Notes: generated by a model from the letters alone, not told the origin. A stretch of DNA of 64,000 nucleotides from Malurus cyaneus samueli (GCA_009741485.1 CM019214.1:24760329-24824328); one strand, 5' to 3'; numbered from the stretch's first letter, positions 50,076-63,847 are shown. Translations and numbers: made by a program.

Positions 50076-52869
50076 TTAATGGGATGTGAAGACCAATTGC
50101 CACCTCCCCCCTGAACAGATCCTGCCAGATCAGGGCTGAGCTGAATCCGTGGGTGTCGTCTGCCTTTCACTGCTCAGCATGCGCAGCGTCTCAGCCTCTA
50201 GAGCAGTCTGGCACCTCGAACAGCACTTCCTTTTTTAACACCACTTGGAAAATCCATACAGAAAGAAGAGGGGTGGAGAAGAGAAGGCAGTGAAGTAGGG
50301 GGGAGGAAATTAGGGCCAGACCTGATGTCCTGGCATAGCTGGAGGGTCCAGAGAAGTCAGGCAGATCCATGACTCAGGAAGGACAGAGTAAGGACAGCAA
50401 AATTTCACACCTGGCCCAGCTTACGGTGTCACATTTATGAGTGAGTTTATCCCTTCTTCACTTTCTCAGGCAATGCCTCACCTTTTGAGCTAAAACTCAC
50501 GTATGCCTTGGTAGCTTGCCTGTCAGTGACCCAATTTTATTTACTTTTTCATTAAATATATTCAACAACTAAATGTGAGAGTTTATCCATAGCTTTGCAG
50601 ACTCACATCTGTTTCCAAGTAGGCAGTCCTGCTCACATAAAGGTGGTGTTTCCCCTCTTGGAGCGTGGTGGTGACAGAACATGTCAACTCCTCGTGGTCT
50701 GTCTTCTCATGGTCCTTCCACAGTGAACAGAGGGGGCAGGTGCTGCTAGAGGACTCTTCCGAGCTCTCTGAGGTTCATTTGTACTCAAAATCTGCGAGGA
50801 GCCTATGTGTTAGCTACAGAAATTCTCCAGGGAGACAAATCTCCCCTGAGGAAAGTTACTCGTGATTACTTTCTGTTGTCTGCTTCTTTATGCTTTGAAA
50901 TATTGTCAACTTTGCTCATTGTGAATAAATCTGAGTGTCCCAGCAGTGCCCTCTGCCCTGATTCACCATTCCACTTGATACATGATACATTAATGTCAAA
51001 CACTGTTTGCCACTCAGTGGCCCCATTTTCAACTTACACTTTCTGCATAATAACTTTAATGACAATTCTCCCTTTCCCAATGCCCTTCTCCCCACTCTCC
51101 TTTGCTCCCTGCCTTTTTCCTTTCCTGAAAGTATTTCCTAGTTTAATTTCTTTTCCTGTGGGGTTTTTTTTTCTAAGAAGCTTATTTCCTGCAGATTAGT
51201 TTTATTTCATTTTCATCTCTGCTTACAGCTGAGAGTTTGAAGCCTTCCTGCCCAGTGGTGCTGTCAGTGCAGCCATTCCATGGTGGTATTTGATAGCTGC
51301 CAGTAGGTGTTGACACCTGACATTGCTGCTCTGGTTTGAGTGGACGCAGTGAAACGTAGCTATCTCAGCCGTGCCTTCTGGCTTTTTTCTTCATGTGCAG
51401 GACTTGGTGCATAGTCCTAATAAAATGTCTGCCCACAATCAAAAGGTGATCATTTTATATGCACATGAAGGGAACAATTGCTTGCACTCTGTGTATTTGC
51501 TGTGCCCAAACCAATGTGTTGAAAACCGCCTCGTCCTCGGTCCGATGCGTGCACAGAGACAGAGGAGTTACAAATGTGCAAGAATTAGCTGTTTGCAGCT
51601 ATGTTCTGGATGACAGCTCTCACCAGAGACTGGTCCACACCCCTGCAGCATCTGACAAACCCTGAAGCTCTTCAGCAGATGTGGCTTTTCAGAAACCCCG
51701 TCAGAACTCAATTAGGTTTTGTGCATGAATATCTGGCTTAATAGTATAAATGTGAGTGCAAACAATAGGAAATGGCTTGGGCTCATAAAACCATATTAGC
51801 CATAACAATAAAGCCTAGCCTATGTTATGATCTTCATTAACACCCTGTGACACTTTAAAAGAAGTAAATGCTTTAAAATTTATTGTAGCTTAAATGTTTT
51901 TATGCTGCATTTTATGTACTAGCTGCCATTGGCTGTGATGTCTCACTTGGAAGTGGGAGTCAGTGGGTCAGCGTGAGCCTTAGGGGCTCTCCTGCTGGCA
52001 TGGATACAGGTTTGCACCTCTGCAGAGAGATGTGAGGGGTACAGCTACCAATCCTCACCTCCTGGTTAGATCTGCAATCTGGCGTTTACCATTTGAGGCT
52101 TGTGGACCATTTTAGGTAAACAAGAACTTGAAATATAGTAGAAAAAAAACAGTGCAAGTCTGCAGAGAAAAAATATTAGTGCCTAAGGTGAGTAAGCTGA
52201 GAACATGTTATTCAAATAACAACAGCAGTGGGAAAATAATTTATCTTGACATAAGTTATTCATCCTGCAGTCTAGATATACGACATCACTGGCAGAGTTT
52301 CCAAATGTTATCTGAATGGGTTTCTTTAAAAAGCAATCCAGTGTATCTTGGTGTCTGTATACACATGTAATACAGTCTATTCTATATATTGTAACACATC
52401 CATGCTTTATGGATTAAGGGCTGATTTCAAACCCAAAAGGCCTGGAGGGGAGGAGCTGCAATTCCTGGGTAAAAGCTGGAGCCCTGGCAGTGAGTGGTGC
52501 TGGGACATGTTCTTGGCACCACAGGGTGGGCAGAGTGGACTCACAAGAGTTCTCAAGGTTTCCTCAATCCTAATCAGGTTTCTTCATTAAAAACAATTCC
52601 TTTGAGAAAGTATAGAAGGGAAATGGGCAGAAATCCTTATTTGCAGGCAACTCTTCTTCCCCTTACAAAACAAAACAAAAAAAAACCCTATTCACTATTG
52701 TTCACTATTGTTTCAACAAATGAAACCCTGCAATTCAGCTGGCCTTGTTCTCAGTGTGCCTCTCTGAACTCTTCCAGCCCAGTTTGCTCTAACGTTTTAC
52801 ATAAGTGTCCCATCAGAACTGGGACTGGAGAAGGACAGGGTAGAAATTGGAGCCTGTTCCCTATCCAGG
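50076..52869. other. Intronic stretch, no gene seen
   Basis: No exon, RNA gene or repeat family recognised. An 11-bp direct duplication (TTCACTATTG) lies near 52690-52710. Confidence 0.5.
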
Positions 52870-52961
52870 GCAGTCTGGTGTTCCTGCCCATGGAAGGGAG
52901 TTGGAACTGGGTGATCCCTAAGTTCACTTCCAACCCAGACCAGTCTGTGGTTCTGTGATTT
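52870..52961 (+). mobile_element. CR1 LINE 3' fragment, + strand
   Basis: TGGTGTTCCTGCCCATGG, AGTTGGAACTGGGTGATCCC, TTCACTTCCAACCCAGACCA and the tail GGTTCTGTGATTT match the sense 3' end of bird CR1, including the terminal ATTCTGTG-like octamer. It is the only clear + strand CR1 I found in the window. Confidence 0.88.
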
Positions 52962-55900
52962 GTGAGCTGATTCAGATGGTTGTCTGAAATTTGGCTACAA
53001 TTAAAGGGCTCAGAAGACCGGAGCCAGACCAAACATCTGAGACGGCTGGTGATGGAAGACTTGGGTATTCACTGAGACTGGGGAAGGGTCATACAGAAAG
53101 AACCCAGAGTAGCTATACCATGATCTGGTTGTATCTGTAACTGCACCCCTGTGCCCAGCCAGATCTGTGGGATTTATTTGTCCCTAGAAAAACACTGCCT
53201 TACCATTCCGTAGAGGAAGGTTTTCAGAGCTAGCGATAGAGAGACAGAGCCAGGTCTCTCAATTCCTCTGCAGAACTGACTTAGGGAGCTGCAGGAGCAG
53301 GAAGAAATTTCTCCAGAGGAAGGGAAAAAAACAGTTGCCTTGGGTTCCTCTGAGATGCTTCACTTTCTGTCAGCCCTCCATGGCTGTGAGTAATTTGAAG
53401 GGATATGTTGCAATAGTATTTACATACAGAGTATTACACAGTATTTACTAAAGGGAATGGGAAGAAAATGTTGCTACTCACCTCTACTTCAGTTAAGTGG
53501 CATCCAAGGCATCTAGCCAAGCACACTGAAAAAGACTGATGGGAAGGAAGAAGTGTGAAATATGAGCCATCATCTCTACTCCTAACACATGGCTTGTTGT
53601 TCCTGACTCTTGGGGGTTTGATTCCTCAGCCTACAGGCAGTGCCAGTGCAAAGGAAGAGGGGCCCAGATCATTCATTTTCTGTGCAAACTGGCAGCTTTG
53701 ATGCTAAATGCTCCTTCTGATGAACCAAGAGAAAGTATGGAGACTAAGTCTTAGACCCTAGATGGAAGGCTGTAGTTTTTGAAAATTTCAAGAACAGAAA
53801 TGCATTTGCTACACTTGGAGTAAGTCACCTGAATCTTACCTTCCAATATAGGAAGCACAGCATATTCTTTGTTGAGTGTCATCTTCCAGGGTGCTTTTCA
53901 AGGTTCATGGAGTTTTGCAGATGGTCTCTAGGTTCACAAATGAAGGGAGGTTGTTCGTACTGTGGATGCTGATGTGGAAATAGGTGCTGCAATGACCAAG
54001 TCTCTTCTTGAAAAGAAGACACTCAGCATAGACTCAAAAGGCTGTCACTTGAAAATGACCACTTTAGATGCAAATGTTCAGACAGAAATATGCAGGGGAA
54101 TCAGATATTTTGAGTATTGATGGTAAGCATTAACTAAGGTAGGTAGAATAGTAAATGAATTTTGCACAGCTTTGTTCATGAGTGCTGGCATTGAAATCGA
54201 GGTGACTGATCTGAGAGCAGCATCACAGGAAACAGCACACTTCTCTGTCATAAAAGGGAGAGTGCTATGGTGACCTGCTGAAGCAGCTCGGGCAAGCTTA
54301 GTGATTTGGGTGAGTCAGTACAGGAGAAGAATAGCAGAGCAGTGAGAGAAAATTGCAAAGGATGTCTGAACGCATGCTTACAAAGTGTGTTATCGAGACT
54401 GCACTCTACATGGCTGGAGATAAGAGACTTCATCTTGCTGCATATCCAGAGTGAGAGCAATGTGAAGGGTCAACACAGGAAGAAATCTGTTGGCAGGCAC
54501 TGAAAGTGTGCCAAATTGAAACAAGTGCTTTCGACTAATTAAGCATGTAGGACTGAAAGGGCTCTCTTGGGATGCTGATTTCAGTTACATGCTCTGGTGT
54601 GTGTGTACACGAATACACAGACACGTGTGCATATGCGGGATGTCATATCATCCCTGCTGTGATAACCCATCCTTACCATTATGTCTAGAAACCGTAAAAT
54701 AGTTCAATTTTGGGGTTTTCTCTAACCCCAAAATTTATGCCTTCATTATTTTACAGGCTAGTTAGCTCTTTGTTTTCTCACGGAGCATGGTAGCAATCTG
54801 AATTGAATATGAAATTAATATTCCTGCAGAACAGTTGACCCAACAGCATCTTTAAGCTTGCCAGGCAGGACTGCCATATTATCTGCCTTTTTTATCGTTA
54901 CACTAGAGGGCACTCTTGGAGGCTGTGTAAAACATAGACTTGAGAACAGGAATAAAAGGAGGGGTAGCAATTGCTGGCTAGAGAAACTTCACAGGAATGA
55001 AGACTTGAACATACAAAATACTCTGTATTTCTAGGAGATTATTGTCTATTCTGCAGTGACAGCTTTGAAATACCAAGTTCCATTCTGGCCGCTGTAACTT
55101 ATTTGACAGAGTTAGGAAAAGCAGTTTAAAATATGTTCAAACACCACCAGCAGTGATTGAAAGCAGCAAAGCCAAGAATGGGATTAGCATGTGGTACTCT
55201 TCACATAAGTGCATATTGCTTAACAGCCTAATCTTCTTACGTGTATAAGAACCACACATCTCCCAGCCCTCTCGAATTATGTCTGTTGTGCCAGTCAACC
55301 AAACATCAGGTAAATGCAAAATTCAATGATCTGCTCATGGAAATGACATCCAAATGATATGCTTTCCAGTATTTTAATCTCTCCTTCTACCTGAATGCCA
55401 AATATGGATGAGGTTTGGTCCACTTGCCCGTTTTTCTCCTGAATAGCTGTTATTTCCATGTGTAGCATAATGCGAGGCAGAAAAACGCCACAGGGATGTG
55501 CTAAGAAATGGTGATTGAAACATGAGAGGTTTCACTGTATTGGCAGGAAATAAAACAATACAAAGAGCATAAAAGATTGTGGTCTTTCTCAACAGATTCT
55601 GCTGTCAGTGAGGTTTCTGCCTTTTTGCTTGAGTTTGAAAAATTTGCTAAATTGAGTGTCCATGAGTGCAGAGCAGAATAATAATTGTACTCATGCTGTT
55701 GCCCACATGTAGCTAAAGACTTAACTTGTTTTGTCATGTCTCCCCTCCCGTTTTTCTGGAGGGCAGCTGCAGCCTGCATAGACACAGTTGAGCTGGCTTT
55801 GATTTGCATGTGCAAGTGCCAGTGGCAGGGCAGATGTGCTGATCCAGGCTTCAGGTCCAGACCAGTCACCCAAACCATTTCTTGGGGTCTGTGTCACTGG

Positions 55901-58900
55901 AGTTTTCCACTCACATCCATCCTGGACTCAGGTTGCACAACACAAAAACACTTCACAAATAATTTGGATTTCTGCCCTGATAATAGCAATAAGAAATAAT
56001 GATGCATAACTCCATTACAAACCGTGTTTTGCAGCATAGGGTCCCACAGAGAAGTACCCAAGGAGCAAACCACTTAAAGTGGGTCATCAAGTCACCCATG
56101 GCCCTGTGACAATGGGCACTGTGAAGACTGAAAGGGAAATGTCTGCCCTGAATAACGCCCTCACAAATGGCAGAATACACCAGGAACAAAAGATGTGGCC
56201 AAGGATGGGGACATCCTATCCAGACGCCAAACAAATCCCAGAGATGCACTTGGTTGGTGAGGAGACAGAAGGTTTGGCATGTAGTTTTCTCTTTCACTGA
56301 AATCATCATCTCTTGTCTTAAATGAGAATTGTGCTTAGAAAGCTCTGTGAAGACCTGCCTCATTTCTCACACGTCCCAGGGAAGATGGACTGCAGACACC
56401 TTCCCAGGGAACAGGAGGACTGGGAATCATGAGCAGGGTCCTCAACAGCCTCTGCAGTGCCAAGGAACCACAGTGCCTGTCACATTCCCATTATCTGATA
56501 TCCCTGCCCCAGCAAAAGAGCTTTAGAATAGAAAGTAGGAAAAGTACAGGAAAGTACTCATCCAAATAGCTACTCACAGTTCCAGTTGGTGGGGTTTGCC
56601 ATTGGCAAATAGGGAAATGTCTGGGTGCATGCATGGTTGGGAGGAGCACAATTGTTGAAGAAAGAGTGGTTGTCCCACCTTTGAGGAGCTCCAGGCTCTG
56701 GTGTCCCTGCTGGGTAAGCCCTGGGACTCTCTTTGCCATCACTGTGAAGCAGCAGCCGCAGAGGGAGCTGCTTTGAAAGTACTGAGCTTGCTGATGGATG
56801 TGGAATGTGAACAGCGAAGAAGCAACTCTGGATTTTTACCAGTGTTGAGGGCTTAAACCCCCTGGGTGTTCTCGTGGAGACACGAGTACGTTTGGGAAGC
56901 ATACATTTGAGACATACAGGACTATAAATAAAGCTCACATCAGACTCAGCACTTGCCTCAATGAAACATTTATGCACTAAATTGCATGATGAAGTTGGAT
57001 GTGCTGCCAGGCTGCCTAGTCTTTGAGATAATTTGGTCTTCCTCAGAATTAATTTTCTTGCAATGTTTTGCACACAAACACAGCAGGCAGTAACTCGCTG
57101 CTGACCTGGGCAGTAGCTGAGGAAGAGTCTGATCACATTGAATTCTGCTGCTGCTGGCACAGGCTTGTTTATGCAAAGCTGGATGAACATCCAGCTTTCT
57201 TATGACATTCAATCACACAAAAAAAAAGTCACCATTTTTGCATGAAATAGCTAGGAAAAAACGGCATATGCTAAAATTGCACGTCATCCACCTTAGTGCT
57301 GGAGAAGAAGGGCTTTCCTAAGCAGAGCCTGGCATGGCACTGCTGGCCACAGCAGCCTTTGGGTGCACCCCTGCAGCAGGCTGTAGGAAGAGCTGGAAAT
57401 TTGCTATGTGCACAGCCTCCAGCATCTCTGCCTTTTGCAAAGGGCTTGAGTCATTACAGCCTCTCTTAGGCATCACTGGGCTCTGGAATAGGCTCATTCA
57501 CTAGTCTGATCCTTTTTAATTTGGGGGTTTTGTCTTTTGGAATCTGGATCCTCAAGTAAGGATTCGGCAGCTGCCGGTTCAGCTTTGCTCGTGCAGAATT
57601 CAGGGCTGACAGCTCTGGGCTCTGGCCCTTGACATGCAGGCAACTTCCTCGCTCGCTGCTCCAATTCCCTCCAGGCTGCACACTTCTTCACACCTTACAA
57701 CAAATCGTGTTTTCTCTCTGAACCAGGAAACATAGGAAATTATCTTTTTTTTTTTCCTTTCTTCCCCTGACAGCTAATAGCAACTATAATACAGATAGAA
57801 ATAATAGAAAGTTGAGAAACAGAAGGAGCAGGGAAGGGGAGAGGCAAGCGTCTAGAGAAGCAGACGGAGTTGGGGCGGGGGGGGGAACCCATGTATCTAT
57901 CAAATAAATAGAGCAGAAATCTTTTTTTGCTTGGCCTTTGTGGTGTTATTATTAGAACAACCATGCCTGAGTGCACTAAAGCCGCACAACCTTCAAGCAT
58001 CCACATCCAGCTCTGCTATGGCAAGATCCTTTTTCTGCTTGGCTAAAGGACGGAGAGAGTGAGAGGATGTGAATACGAGTAGGTTCTGTAAATGATAAAT
58101 ACGATCAACTTCAATAAAATGGCAATTTGGAAATCTTCAAAAATCTTCTCATGAGAACAGCCATTAGTGTATGTCTGTTTGACACTGGTTGTTAGGAGAC
58201 CAGCCAATGTTAATGGATCCACAGAATGTAAGGGAGAATCCATTTAAATGGTCTCTTGTCATTTTGTCATCCCACAAGACAAAAAAAAACAATTACTTTA
58301 ACTCAGAAATGAAATGAAGTGATAGTTTATATGATTCACTTGTATAGTCTAAATTGATCAAAGCACACACTAAAAATATGTTAACAGTCTATATCTGATG
58401 CCTGAAATGCAGCATTTCCTATCTCTGAATAGGCTTTTTTCTCATTCACTGTGATGTCCAGTTGTTCATCACTTAAAGACTGTGGCTCTACAGTTTCTAT
58501 ATTGCTTTATTTATTATGCCTGTTACGATGATGCTGAGGGGCTACAGCCATGCTCAGCATCAAACAAACTGCCTGCAGTGTAAAACACTGACTGAAGGAA
58601 GTGCTGGCTGAAAGAGATACCTTATCCTCACTCCACAGAACGGAGGCATAGGGAATCTTATTTAATGCCAGCTCCTAGCAGAAGCATATGGCGAAGCTTT
58701 GACTGCACATTTCTTCTAGACCTCAGCCCAGTGGTCTTTGTCTGCTGAATTACCCCGCCACAGGGCTGGCTTTTTCTTTTAGTGGTAGTAAGAGATTCAA
58801 TTCTGGGAAGAAAATTAGATGTTCAGTAGTCCTGAAAGATCACAGTCTACTTCTGTGGCTGCATCCTCTGGCTTCAGCTCCCGGCAGTGGTGCCCAGTTC

Positions 58901-61900
58901 CCAGGGGCAATCAGCGAGGGCCAGGCGAAATGTCATTGCAGAAACACGGGAAATGTGCAAAGGACAGGGAAGGACGTGCAAAGGACAATGCACAATGAAT
59001 GAAATGGAAGCAGGTCCCTCTTTTGGCAGGCTTTTACTCATCGGGTAGCTTTTCTCCTTTCCAGGAGTGTTTTTCAGAGTTTTGCTGCTCTGAGGTTGGG
59101 ATGCTGTTCCTCAAACATCCAGACTAATTGCATTCGCTGTGGGTTTATACTTATTTGTCCTTGGGCCAGCATTGTCCTCCACCCTACCCAGAGCTGCTCC
59201 CTCCCTCTGGGCTTCTTCCCCACTGCAGGCTGAGAACATTCATCCCCTTGTGGCTTTTTTTGCCAGCACTTTTAGTTTCTATTCCGGACCTCCTAGAAAA
59301 TCCACTCCAGCTTTGGAGTATTTTAAAGGATTGGTCAGTTCAATGAGTATTGTGCACTATTTGTGCTTTCTTGGTGTCAGGGGGGTATGTTCCCTGTTAC
59401 CATGAATCAGAGATCCTGCAGGGAAAGGTAAAAAGATGTGGAATGAGTGCTGGCTGGGGCCATAGCACAGGGCTAAGCTTCTTAACGCCCTGTCATTTGA
59501 AGATTAGCAATATAATTGTGGTTTTTCTCCTGGGAGAGCACTGTGCACAGCTCTGCCAGGTCTGCTGGCTAAGGGACATTTGTTGGGTGGCTAAGAGGTC
59601 ATGCTGTTTGGTCTGTCAACAGCAATGTTGTGTCTACAGCAGTATGTGTGTAGCAGAGCTTGTATGAACTTGGTTTCATTTTTAAGTCTCACACGAAGTA
59701 TTTTAACCCAACTTCTACTCTTACTTGTAAAACACTGTTGCCAAAGCCAAAAGAGCTTTCTACAAGCTAATTTTTGCAGCAAAATCTATTCTAGTCTGAT
59801 GAAAGGTCTGAAAATTTCATAAGTAGGTAAAACTTTCCACTCACTTACTGATATTCATCACAGACAACTACTAGCGCTTCAGTCTAGACAGATTTTTCTG
59901 GGAGTAGGAAGGAACTGCTTGTGCCTGCCTTTTCATTAGCCTCCAGGGTACAATTTGTGATCATGAATATCACATGCCCTTGGCAATACAAAGAATGGGT
60001 GGGGTATCATTACTATTGCTTACAAATTTTTGTCCTGAGCTGAGATTCCCAAGGAGGAAGTGTGGCTCAGAACAGGATTGGGGCAAGTTGCTTTGTGTCT
60101 TAGTACCTTGTATGTAAAACAGACATAGTGCTTTGTTACCTTCAAGGGGTAAAGGAGATATAAAATCTCGCAGCTGCTGCACGTGAGGTATTTCCCTACT
60201 GCAGTGGTAACAGACAGACAAGCCATCAAAAGCTCTGCCTGCAATTTGGCAACATTATGTTTTTGCAATGTCAAAAATTTAATTAGCAAATCCCCATGAT
60301 GAGCAAGCACTGACAGGTTGCCATCATTCATCCTACTACCTTCCTCTGCTATAATTTTTTTCTCCCCCCCGGTGCCATTCCTTCCACTGACACCATGCCA
60401 GTTGCTTGGAGCAGCACTGCAACTGTGCTGAAAACTGAGTGAAACCTCCCGTGCAGAAATCCACTGAGAATTAAAGCAAGGTTCCCTACCAGACAGAGAG
60501 TTTGGGGTCTCTTCATTGTTGCTGAAGCTCTGAGGACCTGAAGGTCTGTTCATCAAATGATTCCACCACTTCCATCATGACACCTACAAAGTGTTGTGAA
60601 CTGCTGGGTTTTTTTTCTGATCAAAGAAACTGGTAGTCTCTCATCATCCCACACATGGCAGCATGGTTCCTAGGTTTTCACCTCTTTTGTCTGCTCCCTC
60701 CTTCTTCTCCAACTGTATTTGCTCAGTTCTTTCTTCATACAAAGCAGTGGTATGTCTTCAGGCTGAGTGAATGTGGTTTTGCATGAAAGAAAGCAATGAT
60801 ACCAGAAAGACCAAAGCAACTCCACCAGAGAGCCATTCTCTGCCATGATGCACTGGCTACCCCTCAAAAAAGAGTGCAAGAGCAAGAGAGTAGCCCTGAA
60901 AGTGCAAAGGAGAGGAGTGCATGGCCAGTTTGGGGACCAGCCTGAGGCTTTCTGGCTCCTGACTGGGAAGGGGAGCCTGGGAGGTACCTCCTGTGCACCA
61001 GGGTGTCTGTCTGTCCCCTGTGCTGCCCTGTGGCAGAGCAGCTGCAGCAGCTCCAGGTCTGACACCAGACACTGTCTGTATCCATTCCTGTGGCAGAAGG
61101 ATCCAGCCCAGGGCCATACCTGAGGATGTGCCACCTGCTCTGCCGCATTTTGTGGGCTGAAGATGAGCCTGCTCCCTGTGGCTGGCTGGGGCAGAGTGCT
61201 GCCATCTCCCATGGCCCTCCACTCTGCTCTGACCCTTGGAAAGCTGCCACTGTGTTTGCTGAGGCTGGGCATAGCCCATGGGACTCCCATGAATGCCAGT
61301 GCTCCTGAGAAATTCACTCAAACCTTTAGTGGACTTGGTTCATACAACTTTCAGAGGCAGACCTCTGGGATTTCTCTTTAGAGGAACTGAAGTGTTTCTG
61401 TGCCTCAGAAATCCCTGTCTATTATGGGAACCTCTTTGGATAGGTAACAGTTAAAGTCTCATTGCAGGGCAAGCAGTTAATCCCGGTCGTTATGCCCTGG
61501 AAGGCAGTGAACTAGCAACCTGTGTCAGAAACTAGTTGTGTGTGACATGATGTAGTGAAAGAGCATATTGGCAGGAGAATGGGTAACTGGAAGACCTATT
61601 CCTCCTACTGCCTTTGCTCAAAATGTCACTCTGGAAAGATTGTGTAGCTTCTTTGCAGTTTTGTTTTGCTATCTATAAAATTATTATCCCTTCGGTTCTT
61701 TTATGTAAAACACTGATATAGTATCATTTCACCTGCTTGCCTCCACAGAGCCATTTGCAATCTGATAAAAGGGCATTGTCTAAATGCTAACTGGTATAAC
61801 ATGATGTGGAATCAGAGAGAAGATAATATTTGCTTATATTTGATGGGAGTAAAGGTGCTGTAACAAACCCAGTGCCTGTTCTTGACAATGCTGTTCCAAG

Positions 61901-61978
61901 CAAGCACCTTTGTTTTTCAGCTAGCTTGATGGAAGAGAGACCAGAAATCTTACCCTGTGCTCTGGTTTTATCCTACAG
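52962..61978. other. Last 9 kb of intron 1, no other gene seen
   Basis: No further exon or repeat family recognised. A G-rich run (GGGGCGGGGGGGGG) lies at about 57872-57885. Open frames on the - strand near 56.6-57.2, 60.0-60.6 and 60.7-61.3 kb have no recognisable domain and are not called as genes. Confidence 0.5.
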
Positions 61979-62131
61979 CTGTCTCCAACCTTGATGCAGA
62001 GAGCAAACTGAGTGTCTATTACCGAGCACCTTGGCATCAGCAAAGAAACATCTTTCTCCCCTCCACCAGACCGCCCTGCGTGGAGGAGCTGCACCACCAC
62101 GCCAAGCAGCACCTGCGAGCCTTGCGCAGAG
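61979..62131 (+). CDS. NHS: NHS coding exon (second exon by homology), internal, phase 1 to phase 1
   Basis: Seen: a pyrimidine-rich acceptor ending in CTACAG precedes 61979, and a donor AGAG|GTAGGG follows 62131. The exon is 153 bp: two bases completing a split codon, 50 full codons, and one base of the next split codon. The 50 residues start [14 protein letters not shown] and contain [12 protein letters not shown] and TRPPCVEEL. Known: this block follows the N-terminal WAVE-homology domain in the NHS/NHSL family. NHS is a cytoplasmic regulator of actin and lamellipodia that works with Abi/WAVE partners; its loss causes congenital cataract with dental anomalies in people. [21 protein letters not shown] fits NHS better than NHSL1, which as I recall reads differently here (EESRWTVHY-like). 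The split first codon would be Pro if exon 1 ends in C, as in human NHS from memory. Odd: a histidine cluster at exon residues 38-40 and 44. NHSL2 or another paralogue is the main alternative. Confidence 0.9.
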
Positions 62132-63847
62132 GTAGGGGCTCCTCACACCCCAGCTCCACACTCTTCACACCCTCCAGGCTCCACCCAGGCAGCAGAAGGA
62201 TGCTCAGGCACAAGCACACACAGCTGTGGGCACTGGTCTCCACTGGGTCTTAGGAACTCAGCTAAGAAATCACAGAACTGTAGAATTACAGAATGGTTTG
62301 GGTTTGAAGGCACCTTAAAGATTATCTAATCCCAATACCCTTCACCAGGGCTGGAACTGGAGCCCAGTGGATTAGTCTCCACAAAAACTGAGCTGTCTGC
62401 TCAGGGTTTCCAAGCATGGCACTGGAGGATGCCTGTGTCCTTCAGGGGGTTGATATCCTGGACAGCTTAGCAGGGGTTGGGCAGGCGTTCCCTTCCCAGG
62501 CAGGGAACATTCTCTGACATTGCCTAACAAACTGCAGACCTGTAGCCTCAAAGCAACAGAGAGAGGAAGCTGGAGCAATCAGGGTCATAGCCAGGCTCCT
62601 CGATCCCTGCCATAAAGAGAATTCACTAGATGCAAACATCTGGATGGTCCTGCAACAGCACACTAATGGGAAGGCAAAAGGTGGGGAAAGGTCTGTTTTC
62701 ACTAGGAACCTAAGCAAGGGAAAATTATTACCAGGATGCAAGTCAGAGCTGGCAAACAAGCCTGTCTTTCTTCTGTGCCACAAGAAGAAAATTCATGCAG
62801 GTCACACTTAAAATGTTCAGCAGCAGCCTCCTGTCTTGGAAGTGTTTTACACCAACATCTCTAATTGCCTTGCCCATTTATTATTGTTATTAGTTTATAA
62901 TAATAATTAATTACTTAGAGCTGCAGAGCATCTGTTAGCTGGATAGGATGTTCCCATTAATTACCACATTTTACGTCTCTGCAGGTTTTAGGTCAGGAAC
63001 ACGCTTTGGGTGCAGTATATCTTCATGGCAGAGCAGAGAGGGGTACAGCCAAATTGCAGCCACAGTAGTGCTGGAGTAGAGCACAAGTTCTCTTCTGTTC
63101 TCAGCAGCTCTGCTTTACAATTGTCTCAGATCCAGGCTGATCTTTGCCTGCCATCTCGTGGGCAGAGGAAATATTGACAGCAGCATGGGAAGGCCGCTGT
63201 CAGAAAATGTCTCATCATTTTAAAGCTGCAAATCTCAGTTTTGGCAATTTCCCGTCCTTCACATTTAATGGCAGCTGTGCAGGTTCAGCGGGCAGCTTGT
63301 CATGTGCTCCTTTTCTTATTTTCCAAATAGCTGCATATATGGGAACGAAATGATAATCTAAAATTCACTCTAAGCATGTTTATTGTGTCTCAACTCTATC
63401 TTCTATCAGAATTTCATTATCTCTTTATCTGTTTAACCAGGAGAGAGATATTTTATATGGGTAGAATACAGACATTACTGCATCTCAGTATTTCAAAGCA
63501 ATAGGAGCTGCAGGTTCCTGTTGGAAATCAGGCCTTGGATCTCAAGTGCCTGGAAAGCAGCTCCTTTGTCTCTTGGGATAAACAATATAAATCTCATTTG
63601 GGGACAATTCAGCTTCAGTGCATATTTTGGGATGTGTTGTAGGGGCAGTGCTCTTCTGGGCACATGGATGTCCAGTATGTGCTTCTCCCCTTTGCAAAGG
63701 GATCATATGTTCCAGCCACTGGGGAAGAGGAGAACCTTGTCTTTGGAGTCAGCTGTCCTGCTCCTGTCTCTGTTGTGCTGTTAATAGAGACACTTGTATG
63801 TTTTTAACACTTTGAAAGACTCATGTCTTCTTTCTCATCCAAAACAG
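62132..63847 (+). other. NHS: NHS intron 2
   Basis: The intron is bounded by donor GAG|GTAGGG and acceptor AAAACAG, is 1716 bp long and interrupts codon phase 1. It holds one CR1 3' fragment at about 62268-62350. The rest (62351-63847) shows nothing I can identify beyond an AT-rich patch with repeated TTATTA/ATAATAATTAATTA near 62878-62912. Confidence 0.8.
62268..62350 (-). mobile_element. CR1 LINE 3' fragment in NHS intron 2, - strand
   Basis: On + it starts with tail octamers (AATCACAGAACTGTAGAATT), then ACAGAATGGTTTGGGTTTGA, AGGCACCTTAAAGATTATCT and CACCAGGG, the reverse complement of a bird CR1 3' end. It lies about 140 bp downstream of the donor of NHS exon 2. Confidence 0.92.

Larger units (their letters stand above)
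1..61978 (+). other. NHS: 3' part of NHS intron 1 (inferred)
   Basis: Everything upstream of the first recognisable NHS exon is read as intron. No frame encodes the N-terminal WAVE-homology segment that NHS exon 1 should carry, including the two CpG-rich islands where it would be most expected. The family is known for an extremely long first intron, so more than 61 kb of intron is expected. Alternative NHS first exons could lie inside it but would be hard to see by eye. The repeats, islands and anomalies within it are listed separately. Confidence 0.75.

Noticed and set aside
56570..57190. 206-residue - strand frame
   Set aside because: Composition and codon pattern look random. There is no domain or family hallmark, and a chance frame of this length is plausible in 64 kb read in six frames.
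60020..60556. 178-residue - strand frame
   Set aside because: No recognisable domain, no splice or promoter context, and low-complexity-free but random-looking sequence.
60670..61317. 215-residue - strand frame with other overlapping open frames
   Set aside because: Several frames on both strands are open together in a locally GC-rich patch, and no family is recognised.
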